DNA of 64,000 nucleotides from Candidatus Lariskella endosymbiont of Epinotia ramella (GTDB lineage Bacteria; Pseudomonadota; Alphaproteobacteria; Rickettsiales; Midichloriaceae): NCBI RefSeq assembly GCF_964019805.1, contig NZ_OZ026472.1, positions 124,001 to 188,000 of the forward strand, read 5' to 3'. Shown piece by piece: positions 49,551 to 59,754 of this stretch (position 1 is its first letter; each line of letters starts with the position of its first letter). The notes under the pieces were generated by a model. It saw only the letters and a program-made list of their open reading frames with translations, ran no database searches and was not told where the DNA came from. The position numbers and the translations under genes were made by a program.

Positions 49551-49605
49551 AAATAACATATAACTCCCTAACAATCTACCATGCAACCAATCAGTTAATT
49601 GGCAA
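49551..49605 (+). repeat. family F short repeat
   Basis: AATAACATATAACTCCCTAA followed by AATCTACCATGCAACCAATC resembles 34553-34606 (ATAACCTATAACTCCCTAAA, then ATCTATCACGCAGCAATCAG). Short and noncoding. Confidence 0.45.
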
Positions 49606-49711
49606 CTTGCTCTATATACAGCTGTTGGTTATTGATATTTTAACAAAAAAGTATGGTATTGTTAAAGTGCTGCATCTAAGGTGTTAGAATAGAAAATAAA
49701 AAGTTGCTAAA

Positions 49712-51541
49712 ATGAACCAAGACTTATCAAGTTATCTATGCTCTTTTGTTATAAGATATAGGGTGTATTTATTAAGTCTGTCTTTGTTGGCAGTCAGTGC
49801 TGCACTGTTTAGTGTATTTGTAAATTATCAGATTAAAGAGATAATAGATGGCATCAGTAATAACAGAGAGAACCTAACGTTTGGGCACGCACTTTATCAC
49901 AGCAAAAGTGCAGAGTTTATGTTATGTATGTTTGTGCTATTCAAAGTTGGGCATCATAGTATATTTTTCATCGGTAGACTTTTTGATATAAAGTATAAAC
50001 CACAGATATTGATTACAGTTGTTGAAGAGGCTTGTGTTAAAACCATGCAGCACTCGTTGCACTGGTTTGAGTCTCATTTGTCTGGTGAAATAGCTGCAAA
50101 AGTTACTGACCTGCAAGAGAGCATAATCGCGCTTATAAGTCTTTTTTACAGATCGCTTATCAACATTTCATCTATAATAATAGGTATAGTTTTTCTCTTT
50201 GTTGTCAATTATATCACAGCTTTAGTTCTAATATCATTTGTTGCGCTGTACGCTCCTGTTTTATTTGTTCTGTTAAGGAAGCAGATGCATTTGCAAGAAT
50301 TATATACAAGAGCGAGGCAGGAGTCTATTGGAATAATAAATGACTCCATTTCAAACATATTCAGTATAAAGATAATAGGTAGTGTAATGTCTGATCTTCG
50401 TCTCAAGCTCATTCCATCATTAAATAGATGGCGTAATGCGGATAGAGTTGCAAGAAAGTATGATGCTTATTATGTAGATATGGCAGATACTATCATAGTG
50501 ATATTAATGGGTGGGATCCAGATGAGTGTTTTGATATACCTTTATCAGACTGCACAAATTACAGCAGGAAGCTTCGCATTTATCGCAATGGTTACTTTGA
50601 ACATACATAGAGAGTTGGATAGTTTACTAGAGAATATGCTATTTTCTATAAACCCAAAAATTGCAATTATAAAATCTTCTTATAAATTCATAAATTCCAA
50701 GTTAGATGTTAAAGACCCAAAAAATGTCACACTCATTCCAAGGGTTAGTGGTGATATAAAATTTGAGAATGTAACATTTTCATACGACGATATTGAAAGA
50801 TTTGGGGATGTAATATATGACAAAGAAAGCAACGCTAGACGAGTGGTATTTAGTGATTTAAACTTGCATATTAAAGCAGGAGAGCATGTTGGGATTGTTG
50901 GCGCTTCTGGTGCTGGCAAAACTACCTTAATTAAATCTTTGTTAAGGTACTTTGATATTTCTAAGGGCAGTATTTTAATAGATGGACATAACATCAAAAA
51001 TATAACACAAGAAGTACTTAGAAAACAGATTGCTGTGATACCGCAGGATATTACCCTTTTTCATAGAAGTATTTTGGAAAATTTACAGATTGCAAAATAT
51101 GAAGCATCTACAGAAGAGATTTATGCTGCTGCTAAGAAGGCACGTATACATAATGAGATAAAAAACATGCCAAATGGTTATCATTCCATTGTAGGAGAGA
51201 GGGGGATAAAAGTAAGCGGTGGTCAACGGCAGAGAATAGCAATTGCAAGAGCGATATTGAAAAATACTCCTATACTGATTTTGGATGAAGCGACTTCTGC
51301 ACTAGATACACATACAGAGACATTGATACAAGAATCTATACATGAGGTACTTAGCCAAAGAAAGACAACTACTATAGTTATTGCACACCGTCTTTCTACA
51401 CTGCGTTCTATGGATAGAATTATAGTATTGCAATCTGGCTCTATAGTGCAGGATGGTTCACACGATCAGCTAATTGATACAGATGGCTTATATCGTACTC
51501 TATGGAATGCTCAGTCATCTAAAACCAGAGATTCTATATGA
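49712..51541 (+). CDS. ABC exporter, fused permease and ATPase (MsbA-like)
   Basis: A 609-residue half-transporter that would dimerise in the inner membrane to export a lipid, peptide or drug. The first 320 residues form an ABC type-1 domain with about six membrane segments. The ATPase half has Walker A GASGAGKTTL, the signature VSGGQRQRIAIARA, Walker B ILILDEATSALD and the switch VIAHRL. The D-loop and Q-loop are intact. The stop overlaps the ybeY start (ATGA), so the two are coupled. Lipid A flippase is one option; substrate cannot be inferred. Confidence 0.9.
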   Translation: MNQDLSSYLCSFVIRYRVYLLSLSLLAVSAALFSVFVNYQIKEIIDGISNNRENLTFGHALYHSKSAEFMLCMFVLFKVGHHSIFFIGRLFDIKYKPQILITVVEEACVKTMQHSLHWFESHLSGEIAAKVTDLQESIIALISLFYRSLINISSIIIGIVFLFVVNYITALVLISFVALYAPVLFVLLRKQMHLQELYTRARQESIGIINDSISNIFSIKIIGSVMSDLRLKLIPSLNRWRNADRVARKYDAYYVDMADTIIVILMGGIQMSVLIYLYQTAQITAGSFAFIAMVTLNIHRELDSLLENMLFSINPKIAIIKSSYKFINSKLDVKDPKNVTLIPRVSGDIKFENVTFSYDDIERFGDVIYDKESNARRVVFSDLNLHIKAGEHVGIVGASGAGKTTLIKSLLRYFDISKGSILIDGHNIKNITQEVLRKQIAVIPQDITLFHRSILENLQIAKYEASTEEIYAAAKKARIHNEIKNMPNGYHSIVGERGIKVSGGQRQRIAIARAILKNTPILILDEATSALDTHTETLIQESIHEVLSQRKTTTIVIAHRLSTLRSMDRIIVLQSGSIVQDGSHDQLIDTDGLYRTLWNAQSSKTRDSI

Positions 51542-52029
51542 AAATAAATTGTGAGATTAGATTTTGTTGTAGTGATTGGCGAAGTTTAAGACAAATCAAG
51601 CAATATATAAGAAGTATCGCAAAATGCACTTTGACTCATTTTGAGCAGTTTACTGAATTAAAAAGTATTACAATATCTATACTTTTGGCAAGCGATTATA
51701 CTATGCAAGAACTGAATCTTAAGCATAGAAATAAAAATCTCCCTACTAATGTTCTATCTTTTCCTTATGAAGAACATGTATTGAGTAGTCAGTTCAAAGA
51801 GCGGGATATTTTCTTAGGAGATTTAGCGTTTGCATTTGGTGTTATTGAAAGAGAGGCTGTTTCTCAAGGAAAAGAGTTTCAGGCGCATTTTGCTCATCTC
51901 ATTGTGCACGGTATTCTACATCTATTAGGCTTTGATCATATACTTGATGTTGATAGAGAGATTATGGAAGCATTAGAGATTAAAATTTTGATTAAGTTGG
52001 GTATAATAGATCCATATGAGCTGCACTAA
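51538..52029 (+). CDS. ybeY: endoribonuclease YbeY
   Basis: Zinc-dependent endoribonuclease for 16S rRNA 3' maturation and ribosome quality control. The 163-residue protein has NLKHRNKNLPTNVLSFPYEE, then GDLAFAFGVIEREA, and the metal site HLIVHGILHLLGFDH (HGxLHLxGxDH). It starts inside the stop codon of the ABC exporter gene, a clear two-gene operon. Confidence 0.94.
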   Translation: MKINCEIRFCCSDWRSLRQIKQYIRSIAKCTLTHFEQFTELKSITISILLASDYTMQELNLKHRNKNLPTNVLSFPYEEHVLSSQFKERDIFLGDLAFAFGVIEREAVSQGKEFQAHFAHLIVHGILHLLGFDHILDVDREIMEALEIKILIKLGIIDPYELH

Positions 52030-52057
52030 ATAAAATTGCTAGTCATCTTGCATCATA

Positions 52058-52551
52058 CTCTTAAGAAGCTAAAGGTTTACATTGGCACGCAAGCAATGAT
52101 GAGACGCCGAAAGTCCTGCAGAAAAAGTGGCGAAACTTATATATGCGCTTCTTTGTATTGCTGAAAAACTCTGCTATGCACTTGTATCACATAATAAATA
52201 GTCTATCCGCCAAAAATTGAGTTATTAGTACGCGCACCAAAAGTCTCGAAAGTGCGCATGAAATACTGCTCTGAGTGTCAAAATAGCGCTTTAAATCCGT
52301 AAGAAAATGTTACAATAAACGCAAAAACCTTACTGATTTTGTGAAAGCAGTGTTTGCGCGCGGCACATGAGTAATAACGTATCCAAAAATTAGCACAGGG
52401 CCAAATCATGTACTACTTTTTGTACATTTAACTTCTCCACAAAAATTTATTTGCATAGCAAAGCAATTTTTAACGGATATACTGCTTAGAGGACGCTAAT
52501 TTTTGAAAAATATGGCTAGTATATTGCTCAAGATAGTAATTATCTTACCAT
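52058..52551. repeat. family E fragment and full family B repeat (B7)
   Basis: 52058-52140 has CTCTTAAGAAGCTAAAGG and CAGAAAAAGTGGCGAAAC of family E. 52225-52488 is a complete family B unit in plus orientation (GCACCAAAAGTCTCG, AAATCCGTAAGAAAATG, GTAATAACGTATCCAAAAAT, ATTTTTAACGGATATACTGC). No gene. Confidence 0.68.
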
Positions 52552-53076
52552 TTATTTCTTTATCTTAAGCGATTCTATCAACTCTATTGTTGCTTCTGGA
52601 GTTAGATGCTCATAATAATCATTGTTTATCTGCACAATCGGCGCATTAATACACGCCCCAAGACATTCAACCTCAACTAGAGAAAACTTTCCATCTTCTG
52701 ATGTTTGACCAACACCTATTCCAAGATGTTTTTTACAACTCACAAGAATTTCATCTGAGCCTCTGAGCCAACAAGGAGTTGTTCTGCATACTTGAAATAA
52801 ATACTTACCAACTGGTTCTTTGTTATACATCGTATAGAAATGTGCAACTTCATAAACATACATAGATGGAATCTCAAGCATCTTTGCTATATAATCCATT
52901 GCATCTATCGATATCCAATTATCGTGCTGTTCTTGTACTAAATATAGCAATGGCATAACAGCACTGCGCTTTTTATCTTTTGGATATTTGGCCAGAACTT
53001 CTTCAGCACGCTTGAGATTTTCTGGTGTAAAGCTAAAAGTTCCATGCTGTGAGAAATTTTTTATTGTATTATGCAT
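52552..53076 (-). CDS. nuoE: NADH-quinone oxidoreductase subunit E
   Basis: 24-kDa subunit of respiratory complex I, holding the N1a [2Fe-2S] cluster. The 174-residue protein has the thioredoxin-like ferredoxin ligands CRTTPC and CLGACINAP at the family spacing. It lies five bases downstream of nuoD on the same strand. nuoF, usually next, is absent; the downstream region is a family B repeat. Confidence 0.95.
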   Translation of the reverse strand: MHNTIKNFSQHGTFSFTPENLKRAEEVLAKYPKDKKRSAVMPLLYLVQEQHDNWISIDAMDYIAKMLEIPSMYVYEVAHFYTMYNKEPVGKYLFQVCRTTPCWLRGSDEILVSCKKHLGIGVGQTSEDGKFSLVEVECLGACINAPIVQINNDYYEHLTPEATIELIESLKIKK

Positions 53077-53081
53077 ATCAG

Positions 53082-54260
53082 TTATCTATCTACCTCACCA
53101 AAGACTATATCTAATGTTCCAATATTCGTCACAACATCAGCCAGCATATGCCCCCTACTCATAAAATCCAAACCTTGCAAATGAGCGAAACCAGGCGCTC
53201 TAATATGACATCTGTATGGCCTATTACTTCCATCCGATACTAGATAGACGCCAAACTCTCCCTTTGGGGATTCGACTGCAACATAAGTTTCTCCTGCTGG
53301 TACAGTATAACCCTCCGTATAAAGCTTAAAATGATTAATTAAAGCCTCCATAGACTTTTTCATTTCACTGCGCTTAGGTGGCGATATCTTAGGATCTTGA
53401 GTTTTAATTTCACCTTCTGGCATCTTATCTAAACATTGTTCTATAATCTTTATAGACTGTCTCATTTCCTCCATACGCACTAGATATCTATCATAACAAT
53501 CTCCGTTTTTTCCAACTGGAATTTTAAAGTCTAATTCGTTATATATTTCATACGGCTGAGAACGGCGCAAATCCCAAGCGACACCTGATGCACGGATCAT
53601 AGGGCCAGAAAAGCCATAGTCCAGCGCTTCTTTTGGAGTGACTACACCTATTCCAACTAACCGCTGCTTGAATATCCTATTTTCCGTTAAAACAGTCTCT
53701 ATATCATCTATCTTATCATGGAATGATTTGATGAAGTGCTCTATATCCTTCAGAAGTCCTTTTGGCAGATCGCTTGCAACTCCTCCTGGCCTAATATAAG
53801 AAGCATGCATTCTAGCTCCGCTAGCGCGCTCATAAAATTCCATCATCTTCTCGCGTTCTTCAAACATCCAAAGCAGTGGTGTCATCGCTCCTATATCCAA
53901 AGCATGAGTAGTAATGCTAAGCAAATGATTCAAAATTCTGGTAATTTCACAAAAAAGAACTCTTATATACTTAGCACGTATTGGTATTTCGCATTGAAGT
54001 AGCTTTTCGACCGCAAGAGCAAAACAGTGTTCTTGTGCCATTGGAGAGACATAATCAAGCCTATCGAAATAAGGTACGGCTTGTAGGTATGTTTTATATT
54101 CTATCAATTTTTCAGTACCTCTATGCAACAGCCCAATATGTGGATCAGCACGAGTTATAACTTCCCCATCCATTTCAAGAATTAAGCGCAGTACACCATG
54201 TGCCGCAGGATGTTGAGGCCCAAAATTGATAGCAATATTCCTCTTATCATTCATAATCAA
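53082..54260 (-). CDS. nuoD: NADH-quinone oxidoreductase subunit D
   Basis: 49-kDa subunit of complex I that helps form the quinone site. The 392-residue protein begins with the signature [20 protein letters not shown] and has [18 protein letters not shown], the [16 protein letters not shown] segment, [14 protein letters not shown] and a C-terminal [13 protein letters not shown]. The length is normal. nuoC, expected upstream, is not present before it. Confidence 0.96.
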   Translation of the reverse strand: MIMNDKRNIAINFGPQHPAAHGVLRLILEMDGEVITRADPHIGLLHRGTEKLIEYKTYLQAVPYFDRLDYVSPMAQEHCFALAVEKLLQCEIPIRAKYIRVLFCEITRILNHLLSITTHALDIGAMTPLLWMFEEREKMMEFYERASGARMHASYIRPGGVASDLPKGLLKDIEHFIKSFHDKIDDIETVLTENRIFKQRLVGIGVVTPKEALDYGFSGPMIRASGVAWDLRRSQPYEIYNELDFKIPVGKNGDCYDRYLVRMEEMRQSIKIIEQCLDKMPEGEIKTQDPKISPPKRSEMKKSMEALINHFKLYTEGYTVPAGETYVAVESPKGEFGVYLVSDGSNRPYRCHIRAPGFAHLQGLDFMSRGHMLADVVTNIGTLDIVFGEVDR

Positions 54261-54310
54261 TTAACTCTGTTTATTTGATGTCCGCTCTATATGTTTTATA
54301 CTTATTATCA

Positions 54311-54547
54311 CTACGTTGCAAAATGAACTTTTATACTATTAGTAGTTATAATAGCTAATATATTCATACGTATTAAGAATAAATGTAGATATCGAAGCTT
54401 AAATATTACATAAGCATGTGTGGCAAATGACATGGATTTTGCCGCTTTCTGCATTAATTTTTTAGAATTTGCATTGTATTTGCGATTTATAGTCGCCAAT
54501 ATACTAAATATAACGCAAAAACAATTAATTGCACACACCTTTTTCAT
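54311..54547 (-). CDS. possible small protein upstream of nuoD
   Basis: A 78-codon frame starting MKKVCAINCFCVIFSILATI, with GAAGAGAG before the ATG. The N-terminus resembles a signal sequence or single membrane segment; the rest is basic with a second hydrophobic stretch. No family is recognised. It may be a chance frame in intergenic DNA. Confidence 0.3.
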   Translation of the reverse strand: MKKVCAINCFCVIFSILATINRKYNANSKKLMQKAAKSMSFATHAYVIFKLRYLHLFLIRMNILAIITTNSIKVHFAT

Positions 54548-54765
54548 AAATTTACTCTCTTCAAAAATAAGCTGCAATCCTGAAATCTTGCGATACTCTG
54601 CGCTTTTCTAGATAATGTATCTAAATAGATTTTCTGCACTATGTCTATATTTATTGATACTTGAACTGCTTATTTATACAGAGACTTGTAATATAGAAGA
54701 TAAAATGCTATACATTAGTCCCGAAGAGAGGAGTTCGGCTGTGTATTAATTATTTCGATGCAGTA

Positions 54766-54816
54766 TACTCGTCACACTTCAAAAGTTGGCGCCTGAAAGA
54801 TCGCTCGTTATATATT
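54766..54816 (-). repeat. family C repeat, left part (split by IS5)
   Basis: ATACTCGTCACACTTCAAAA, then CGCTCGTTATATATT up to the IS5. The repeat continues after the IS at 55715-55815 (ATTGATTATACATGCCC, CTTTTTGAAGTCTAACTTC, ATCAATTCTTCATCTAC). Confidence 0.7.
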
Positions 54817-54840
54817 AGACCTCTTGCATAACCATATAAA

Positions 54841-55311
54841 TTGATTAAAATCCTTGATTTTATCAAGGATAACATGAAGTTTGAAAACATCAAAGATGAA
54901 TACGCAGAAGAGTTTCGCAGGCTTACTGGCATTAAACGAGGAACGTTTGAAGTTATACTAAGTATATTAAAAGAAGCTGAAGCTATTTTAAAGTCTCAAG
55001 GTGGAAAACCCAATAAATTGGCTTTAGAAGATCGATTACTCATGACGCTTGAGTACTTGCGTGAATACAGGACATATTTTCATATTTCCCGCAGTTATGG
55101 AATAAGTGAAAGTGCCTGTTATCGTAATATACGTTGGATTGAAGATACTCTAATTAAAGATAAACGATTTTCACTACCTGGACGTAAAGCATTACTAAAA
55201 AGCGATTCTGAATACGAACTTGTGTTAATTGATGCTACTGAAACACCGATAGAACGACCTAAAAAAAACAGAAGCACTTTTATTCGGGAAAAAAGAGGCG
55301 ACATACTCTAA
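54841..55311 (+). CDS. IS5-family transposase, first frame (copy 3)
   Basis: 156 codons, identical in sequence to the other two copies. The first catalytic Asp is in LVLIDATETPIERPKK just before the A8 slippery run. Confidence 0.88.
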   Translation: MIKILDFIKDNMKFENIKDEYAEEFRRLTGIKRGTFEVILSILKEAEAILKSQGGKPNKLALEDRLLMTLEYLREYRTYFHISRSYGISESACYRNIRWIEDTLIKDKRFSLPGRKALLKSDSEYELVLIDATETPIERPKKNRSTFIREKRGDIL

Positions 55312-55325
55312 AAACTCAGCTTATT

Positions 55326-55694
55326 GTGGATAAAAGGAAAAAAGAAATCATTTGCACTAATTTTTCTAATGGCAAGCGTCATGATTTCAGGTTATTTAAA
55401 GAATCCGGAGTTCACATCCACCCTGAGATTAAAGTTCTTACAGATACTGGTTATCAAGGCATTGATAAGTTGCATTATAATTCAGAGTTACCAAAGAAAA
55501 AGACAAAAAAGCGACCACTAAGCAGGAAAGATAAAAAGAAAAATCGTCAATTGTCTAGTGAACGTGTTTTAAATGAAAACGTCATAGGCATGATCAAACG
55601 ATTTAAAATTATCGCTGATCGTTATAGGAACAGAAGAAAACGATTCGGTTTAAGGTTTAATTTACTTGCTGGTATCTATAACTTTGAGCTTTAA
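55326..55694 (+). CDS. IS5-family transposase, second frame (copy 3)
   Basis: 122 codons from the first ATG. In the -1 frame the sequence is open from the A run at 55261, reading KKQKHFYSGKKRRHTLKTQL, so the real product is probably the frameshift fusion. Contains TDTGYQG and NENVIGM. Confidence 0.88.
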   Translation: MDKRKKEIICTNFSNGKRHDFRLFKESGVHIHPEIKVLTDTGYQGIDKLHYNSELPKKKTKKRPLSRKDKKKNRQLSSERVLNENVIGMIKRFKIIADRYRNRRKRFGLRFNLLAGIYNFEL

Positions 55695-55714
55695 ATAGGT
55701 TATGCAAGAGGTCT

Positions 55715-56008
55715 ATTGATTATATACATGCCCACAGCACTCTTCATAGCTCTTTTTGAAGTCTAACTTCATATGTATGCAAGTAAAATATCAATTCTTC
55801 ATCTACAAGAAGTAGATATTTGCTTATATCAGTCATCTTTTCTTTTTTTAGATCTTGTTCTCTTGTAATTTTAGTAAAACTATATTACGTAAAGTTTAGC
55901 TAAAGAAAACATTGTATCGAATTTGAGGTTTATGTTATTCTGCTGAACTATAGTTCTGGTTTTGAGCTAATCAATACTTGTCATGTAATTCGTAGAATTA
56001 TCTTATGT
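55715..56008. other. family C remainder and tRNA-Leu upstream region
   Basis: 55715-55815 completes the split family C repeat. 55816-56008 is AT-rich with no gene; it must hold the tRNA-Leu promoter, but no clear -35/-10 pair with normal spacing is seen. Confidence 0.45.
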
Positions 56009-56093
56009 GCGGCCGTGGTGGAATTGGTAGACACGCAACGTTGAGGGCGTTGTCTCGCGAGAGGTGAAAGTTCGAGTCTTTTCGGCCGCACCA
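56009..56093 (+). tRNA. tRNA-Leu (GAG)
   Basis: An 85-nt class II tRNA with encoded CCA. The acceptor stem GCGGCCG pairs with CGGCCGC, the anticodon stem CAACG/CGTTG encloses TTGAGGG, a variable arm TCTCGCGAGA is present, and the T arm is AGTTCGAGTCT. An IS5-derived MITE starts 10 bases after the CCA. Confidence 0.95.
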
Positions 56094-56103
56094 TTTATAT
56101 AAT

Positions 56104-56232
56104 AGACCTCTTGCATAACCTCATTCTGAGCTAGAAATTTTTTGCAAAACGTCGCAACAATGATCTCCGTGAGTATTTTTATGTATTGGTGACAATAAAA
56201 TCATAGTTTTGAACAGGTTATGCAAGAGGTCT
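56104..56232. mobile_element. 129-bp MITE with IS5 terminal repeats
   Basis: Starts AGACCTCTTGCATAACC and ends with the exact inverse, flanked by AAT on both sides, the same target pattern as the 898-bp IS5 copies. The 95-bp interior shares no recognisable sequence with IS5. It lies between tRNA-Leu and bioB, with its right end 42 bp before the bioB ATG. Confidence 0.88.
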
Positions 56233-56274
56233 AATGTATTCTGTTATTTCTCATAGTATATTTTTGATAAATTA

Positions 56275-57243
56275 ATGACGAACTCGATAAAGCGTTGGTC
56301 ACTTGAAGAGGCGAATGCCTTGTTCAATCAGCCATTTTTCGACTTGATATATAGCGCTCATACTGTTCTTAAAGAACATTTTGACCAAAATACTGTACAG
56401 GTAAGTACCTTGCTTAACATAAAGACTGGTGGCTGCCCTGAAAATTGTAAGTATTGTTCACAATCTGCACATTATAAAACCGAATTAAAGAAAGAACCGC
56501 TTTCTGATTTGGAGTCTGTGATGAATGCAGCCAGATCTGCAAAGGAATCTGGAGCAACAAGGTTTTGTATGGGGGCCGCATGGCGCTCTCCAAGTTCGAA
56601 AGACTTAATGCAAACTATAGAGATGATAAAAGGCGTCAAATCTCTTGGTATGGAGACATGCGCTACATTTGGTCTACTAAATTCTAGTCAAGCTTCGCTA
56701 CTTAAAGAAGCAGGTCTTGATTATTATAATCATAACATTGATACGTCTGAAGATTTTTATCCAAATGTTATTACTACAAGAACATTTCAGGATAGACTCG
56801 ACACTATAAAGTGCGTGCGAGAAGCTGGTATGAGCGTTTGTTGCGGCGGTATAATAGGAATGGGGGAATCACTGAGCGACAGAATAAAAATGCTAATGGT
56901 TTTGGCTAATTTAGACAAGCCACCTGAATCTGTACCTCTTAATCTACTTGTAAAAATCCCAGGAACACCGCTTGAAGCTGAATTCGACGTTGAGCCATTT
57001 GAATTTGTTAGGCTAGTTGCGCTTGCAAGAGTGATGATGCCAAGATCTTACATAAGACTTTCTGCTGGCAGAGTAAGCATGTCTGAAGAATTACAAGCAC
57101 TTTGCTTGTTTGCTGGTGCTAATTCTATATTTGCTGGAGATAAATTGCTGACTACTGAGAATAATACACTGAGCGCTGATGAAATACTATTTCAGAAACT
57201 TGGACTAAAAAAGTTACTAGAAGCTAATTGTGAGCCAATATGA
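56275..57243 (+). CDS. bioB: biotin synthase
   Basis: Radical-SAM enzyme that inserts sulphur into dethiobiotin, the last step of biotin synthesis. The 322-residue protein has the 4Fe-4S motif [16 protein letters not shown], the 2Fe-2S ligands in [16 protein letters not shown] and [11 protein letters not shown], and RLSAGR near the C-terminus (the Arg ligand). The length is normal. Its stop overlaps the rluB start (ATGA). bioA, bioD and bioF are not nearby; bioC is at 12.3 kb. The region before the start is short and is taken up by the MITE. Confidence 0.95.
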   Translation: MTNSIKRWSLEEANALFNQPFFDLIYSAHTVLKEHFDQNTVQVSTLLNIKTGGCPENCKYCSQSAHYKTELKKEPLSDLESVMNAARSAKESGATRFCMGAAWRSPSSKDLMQTIEMIKGVKSLGMETCATFGLLNSSQASLLKEAGLDYYNHNIDTSEDFYPNVITTRTFQDRLDTIKCVREAGMSVCCGGIIGMGESLSDRIKMLMVLANLDKPPESVPLNLLVKIPGTPLEAEFDVEPFEFVRLVALARVMMPRSYIRLSAGRVSMSEELQALCLFAGANSIFAGDKLLTTENNTLSADEILFQKLGLKKLLEANCEPI

Positions 57244-58043
57244 CAAACAAAAATCAACGCATAGCAAAATTTATAGCAAGCTCTGGTTACTGCTCTAGGC
57301 GTGATGCAGAAAAATTAATATTAGAGGGAAAAGTAAAGCTAAACTGTCAGCCTGTACTACATCCTGCCACTCTTGTATCAGGTCAGGAATCTATTACAGT
57401 TGATGGAAAAAAGCTAGGCGCAATTCCAAAAGCAAGAATATGGCTATATAACAAGCCAAGAGGGCTCATTACTTCACACAAAGATACCAAGGGCAGAAAA
57501 ACAGTTTTTGAATCTCTCCCAGAGTATCTGCCAAGAGTTATTTCAGTAGGCAGGCTTGATTATAACACCGAAGGTTTGTTATTACTCACCAATAGCGGAA
57601 GTCTAGCAAGAAAACTTGAACTTCCCGCGAATCAATTAACACGCAGATATAGATGCAGAATATTTGGCTCTATAAACGATACACAAATGAAAGCTCTGAG
57701 TGATGGCATTACCATCGATGGAATATCATATAAGAGCATTGCAGTAAGCATACCTGAGAGAAAACATACTTATACAGATAGTAAGAGTAAGTTGATGTGG
57801 CCTAAAAAAAAGGCTAAAAATAGCATCAACCATTTAGCAAAGAATTCTACTTCAAATTCATGGATTGAAATATCGCTAGCAGAAGGAAAAAACAGAGAAA
57901 TCCGCAAGATATTTGAGCATTTTGGCATGGAAGTTAGTAGACTTATCAGAACTCACTATGGACCTTTCAATCTTGGAGATCTACAAACAGGAGCTATAAG
58001 AGAAGCAAATGCAGAGGAGATGCGCAAAATTATGGAGATTTAG
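57240..58043 (+). CDS. rluB: pseudouridine synthase of the RsuA/RluB family
   Basis: Converts uridine to pseudouridine in rRNA, most likely 23S (RluB type). The 267-residue protein has an N-terminal S4 domain ([20 protein letters not shown]), the catalytic-Asp motif [17 protein letters not shown], and the C-terminal [22 protein letters not shown] basic insert (around 180-200, [11 protein letters not shown]) precedes it. It overlaps bioB by four bases, so biotin and rRNA genes share an operon, probably by chance placement. Confidence 0.92.
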   Translation: MTNKNQRIAKFIASSGYCSRRDAEKLILEGKVKLNCQPVLHPATLVSGQESITVDGKKLGAIPKARIWLYNKPRGLITSHKDTKGRKTVFESLPEYLPRVISVGRLDYNTEGLLLLTNSGSLARKLELPANQLTRRYRCRIFGSINDTQMKALSDGITIDGISYKSIAVSIPERKHTYTDSKSKLMWPKKKAKNSINHLAKNSTSNSWIEISLAEGKNREIRKIFEHFGMEVSRLIRTHYGPFNLGDLQTGAIREANAEEMRKIMEI

Positions 58044-58044
58044 T

Positions 58045-58067
58045 AGTCTGTTCGTTAAAAATCAATT
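58045..58067 (-). repeat. family B repeat, left part (split by IS256)
   Basis: GTCTGTTCGTTAAAAATCAA is the reversed end of family B. The last eight bases AATCAATT are the IS256 target site. The repeat resumes at 59395. Confidence 0.65.
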
Positions 58068-59394
58068 GAGTCTTTATCAAAGATTGTGTAAATTATAGTA
58101 GAGCCTATATTTGGAATTAATAAAGAATATAGGTAATTAGAATGAAGACAGAAAAGAATAAGAAAATAAATGAAGCGATAGATTTACTGATAGAAGGAGG
58201 AGCGGATTTAAAGACAGTACTGAAGCAGGATGGATTGATTAAGGAATTAACGAAGAGTATTTTGGAGAGAGCCTTGCAGGCAGAAATGTCTGAACACTTA
58301 GGTTATAACAAATATGATAGGTCTGAAACTGAGAATTGCAGGAATGGTCATTATAATAAGAATTTGATTACTGAGAATGGCAGTATCGAGTTAAATATTC
58401 CGCGAGATAGAGAAGGTAAATTTGCACCTGTAATTGTCTCCAAGAATCAAACAAGAATAGATGGTTTAGATCAAAAGATAATATCTCTGTATGCCAAGGG
58501 GATGAGTTTGTCTGATATCAAGATCCAATTACAAGAATTATATGGAGCAGAAGTTAGTGAGAGTTTAATTAGTAGGGTTACAGATGATGTAATTGATGAG
58601 GTTAGAATTTGGCAGAGTAGACCTCTTGAACCATTATATCCTATAGTATATTTTGATTGTTTAATAGTTAAGGTAAGGCAAGATAAACAGATAATTAATA
58701 AATCAGTATATGTTGCGCTGGGTATAGATTTACAGGGCCGGAAAGATATTTTAGGATTATGGATAAGTGAGAATGAAGGATCTAAATTCTGGCTTAGTAA
58801 TTTTACTGAATTGAAGAATCGAGGATTAAAAGATATATTAATTGCCTGTAGTGATAACCTGACTGGTATGTCTGAAGCTATATGCGCAAGTTATCCCAAA
58901 ACTGAGCATCAGCTTTGTATAGTACATCAAATTAGAAATAGCCTGAAGTATGTATCATATAAAGACAGAAAATTATTGGCATCAGATTTAAAGCTTATTT
59001 ATAGCTCTGCTACTGAAGATGAAGCGCATCTTGCCCTAGAATCTTTTGATAAGAAATGGAGTAAACGATATCCACATATAGCAAAATCCTGGTATAATAA
59101 TTGGGAGAATCTTGTAATATTTCTGCAATATCCAGAGAGTATCCGTAAGATAATTTACACTACAAATGCTATAGAATCGCTGAATAGTCAGTTGAGAAAA
59201 GTTACAAGAAATAAGCGTGTTTTCCCAAATGATGATTCGGTATTCAAGGTTTTATACCTAACGATTGATTATATTACCAAAAAATGGACCATGCCTATCT
59301 CTAACTGGAATGAAGCTATGGCTCATTTTATAATCAAATTTGATGGGAGATTTTAATGGCTCTAAAAAATTTACACAATCAATGAGAAAGACCC
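58068..59394 (+). mobile_element. IS256-family element, intact, with 8-bp target duplication
   Basis: 1327 bp from GAGTCTTTATCAAAG to the inverse of GGGTCTTTCTCATTG, flanked by AATCAATT at 58060-58067 and 59395-59402. It interrupts a family B repeat. The transposase frame is complete. Confidence 0.95.
58142..59356 (+). CDS. IS256-family transposase
   Basis: 404 residues, a complete mutator-type transposase with the same DDE region as the 32-kb copy (YFDCLIVKVR, ACSDNLTGM, TTNAIESLNSQLRK). The residues GHYNKN match the truncated copy at 31.9 kb. Confidence 0.94.
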   Translation: MKTEKNKKINEAIDLLIEGGADLKTVLKQDGLIKELTKSILERALQAEMSEHLGYNKYDRSETENCRNGHYNKNLITENGSIELNIPRDREGKFAPVIVSKNQTRIDGLDQKIISLYAKGMSLSDIKIQLQELYGAEVSESLISRVTDDVIDEVRIWQSRPLEPLYPIVYFDCLIVKVRQDKQIINKSVYVALGIDLQGRKDILGLWISENEGSKFWLSNFTELKNRGLKDILIACSDNLTGMSEAICASYPKTEHQLCIVHQIRNSLKYVSYKDRKLLASDLKLIYSSATEDEAHLALESFDKKWSKRYPHIAKSWYNNWENLVIFLQYPESIRKIIYTTNAIESLNSQLRKVTRNKRVFPNDDSVFKVLYLTIDYITKKWTMPISNWNEAMAHFIIKFDGRF

Positions 59395-59754
59395 AATCAA
59401 TTTGTGGCGGATTGACTCTTTTATATACGCCAGAGGTCTCAGAAACGGCATAAAATGCTGTTTAGAGTGTTAAAATATTATTTTAAATCCGTAAGAAAAT
59501 GTTATAATAAGCGCAAAAAACTTACGGATTTTTATAGCAAGCATTACATTTACGTTTTTGAATATGCACTTGCAATTTGAAAAGCGTTTGAGTACTTTTT
59601 CAAGAGTGGACAAGCTGTATAATGCCTATTTTATACAAACCATTCAAAAATTTAGCTATACTAAAAATTCCATACATGAGTGATTAGTAATGCCGCTGAT
59701 TTAGGCTTTTGGTGGATGAGATTATGTTATATCAGAATTTATATATCTTCAGGG
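59395..59754. repeat. family B remainder and family D-like end
   Basis: 59395-59420 continues the reversed family B piece, then GTCTCAGAAACGGCATAAAA (59434) begins family B in the opposite sense. AAATCCGTAAG and CTTACGGATTT near 59487-59532 form an 11-bp stem hairpin. The rest to 59754 shows no gene. Confidence 0.6.

Larger units (their letters stand above)
54817..55714 (+). mobile_element. IS5-family element, copy 3 (inside a family C repeat)
   Basis: 898 bp with ends AGACCTCTTGCATAACC and its complement, flanked by ATT (54814-54816 and 55715-55717). Two frames in the plus direction are joined by the A8 run at 55261-55268. Confidence 0.93.
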
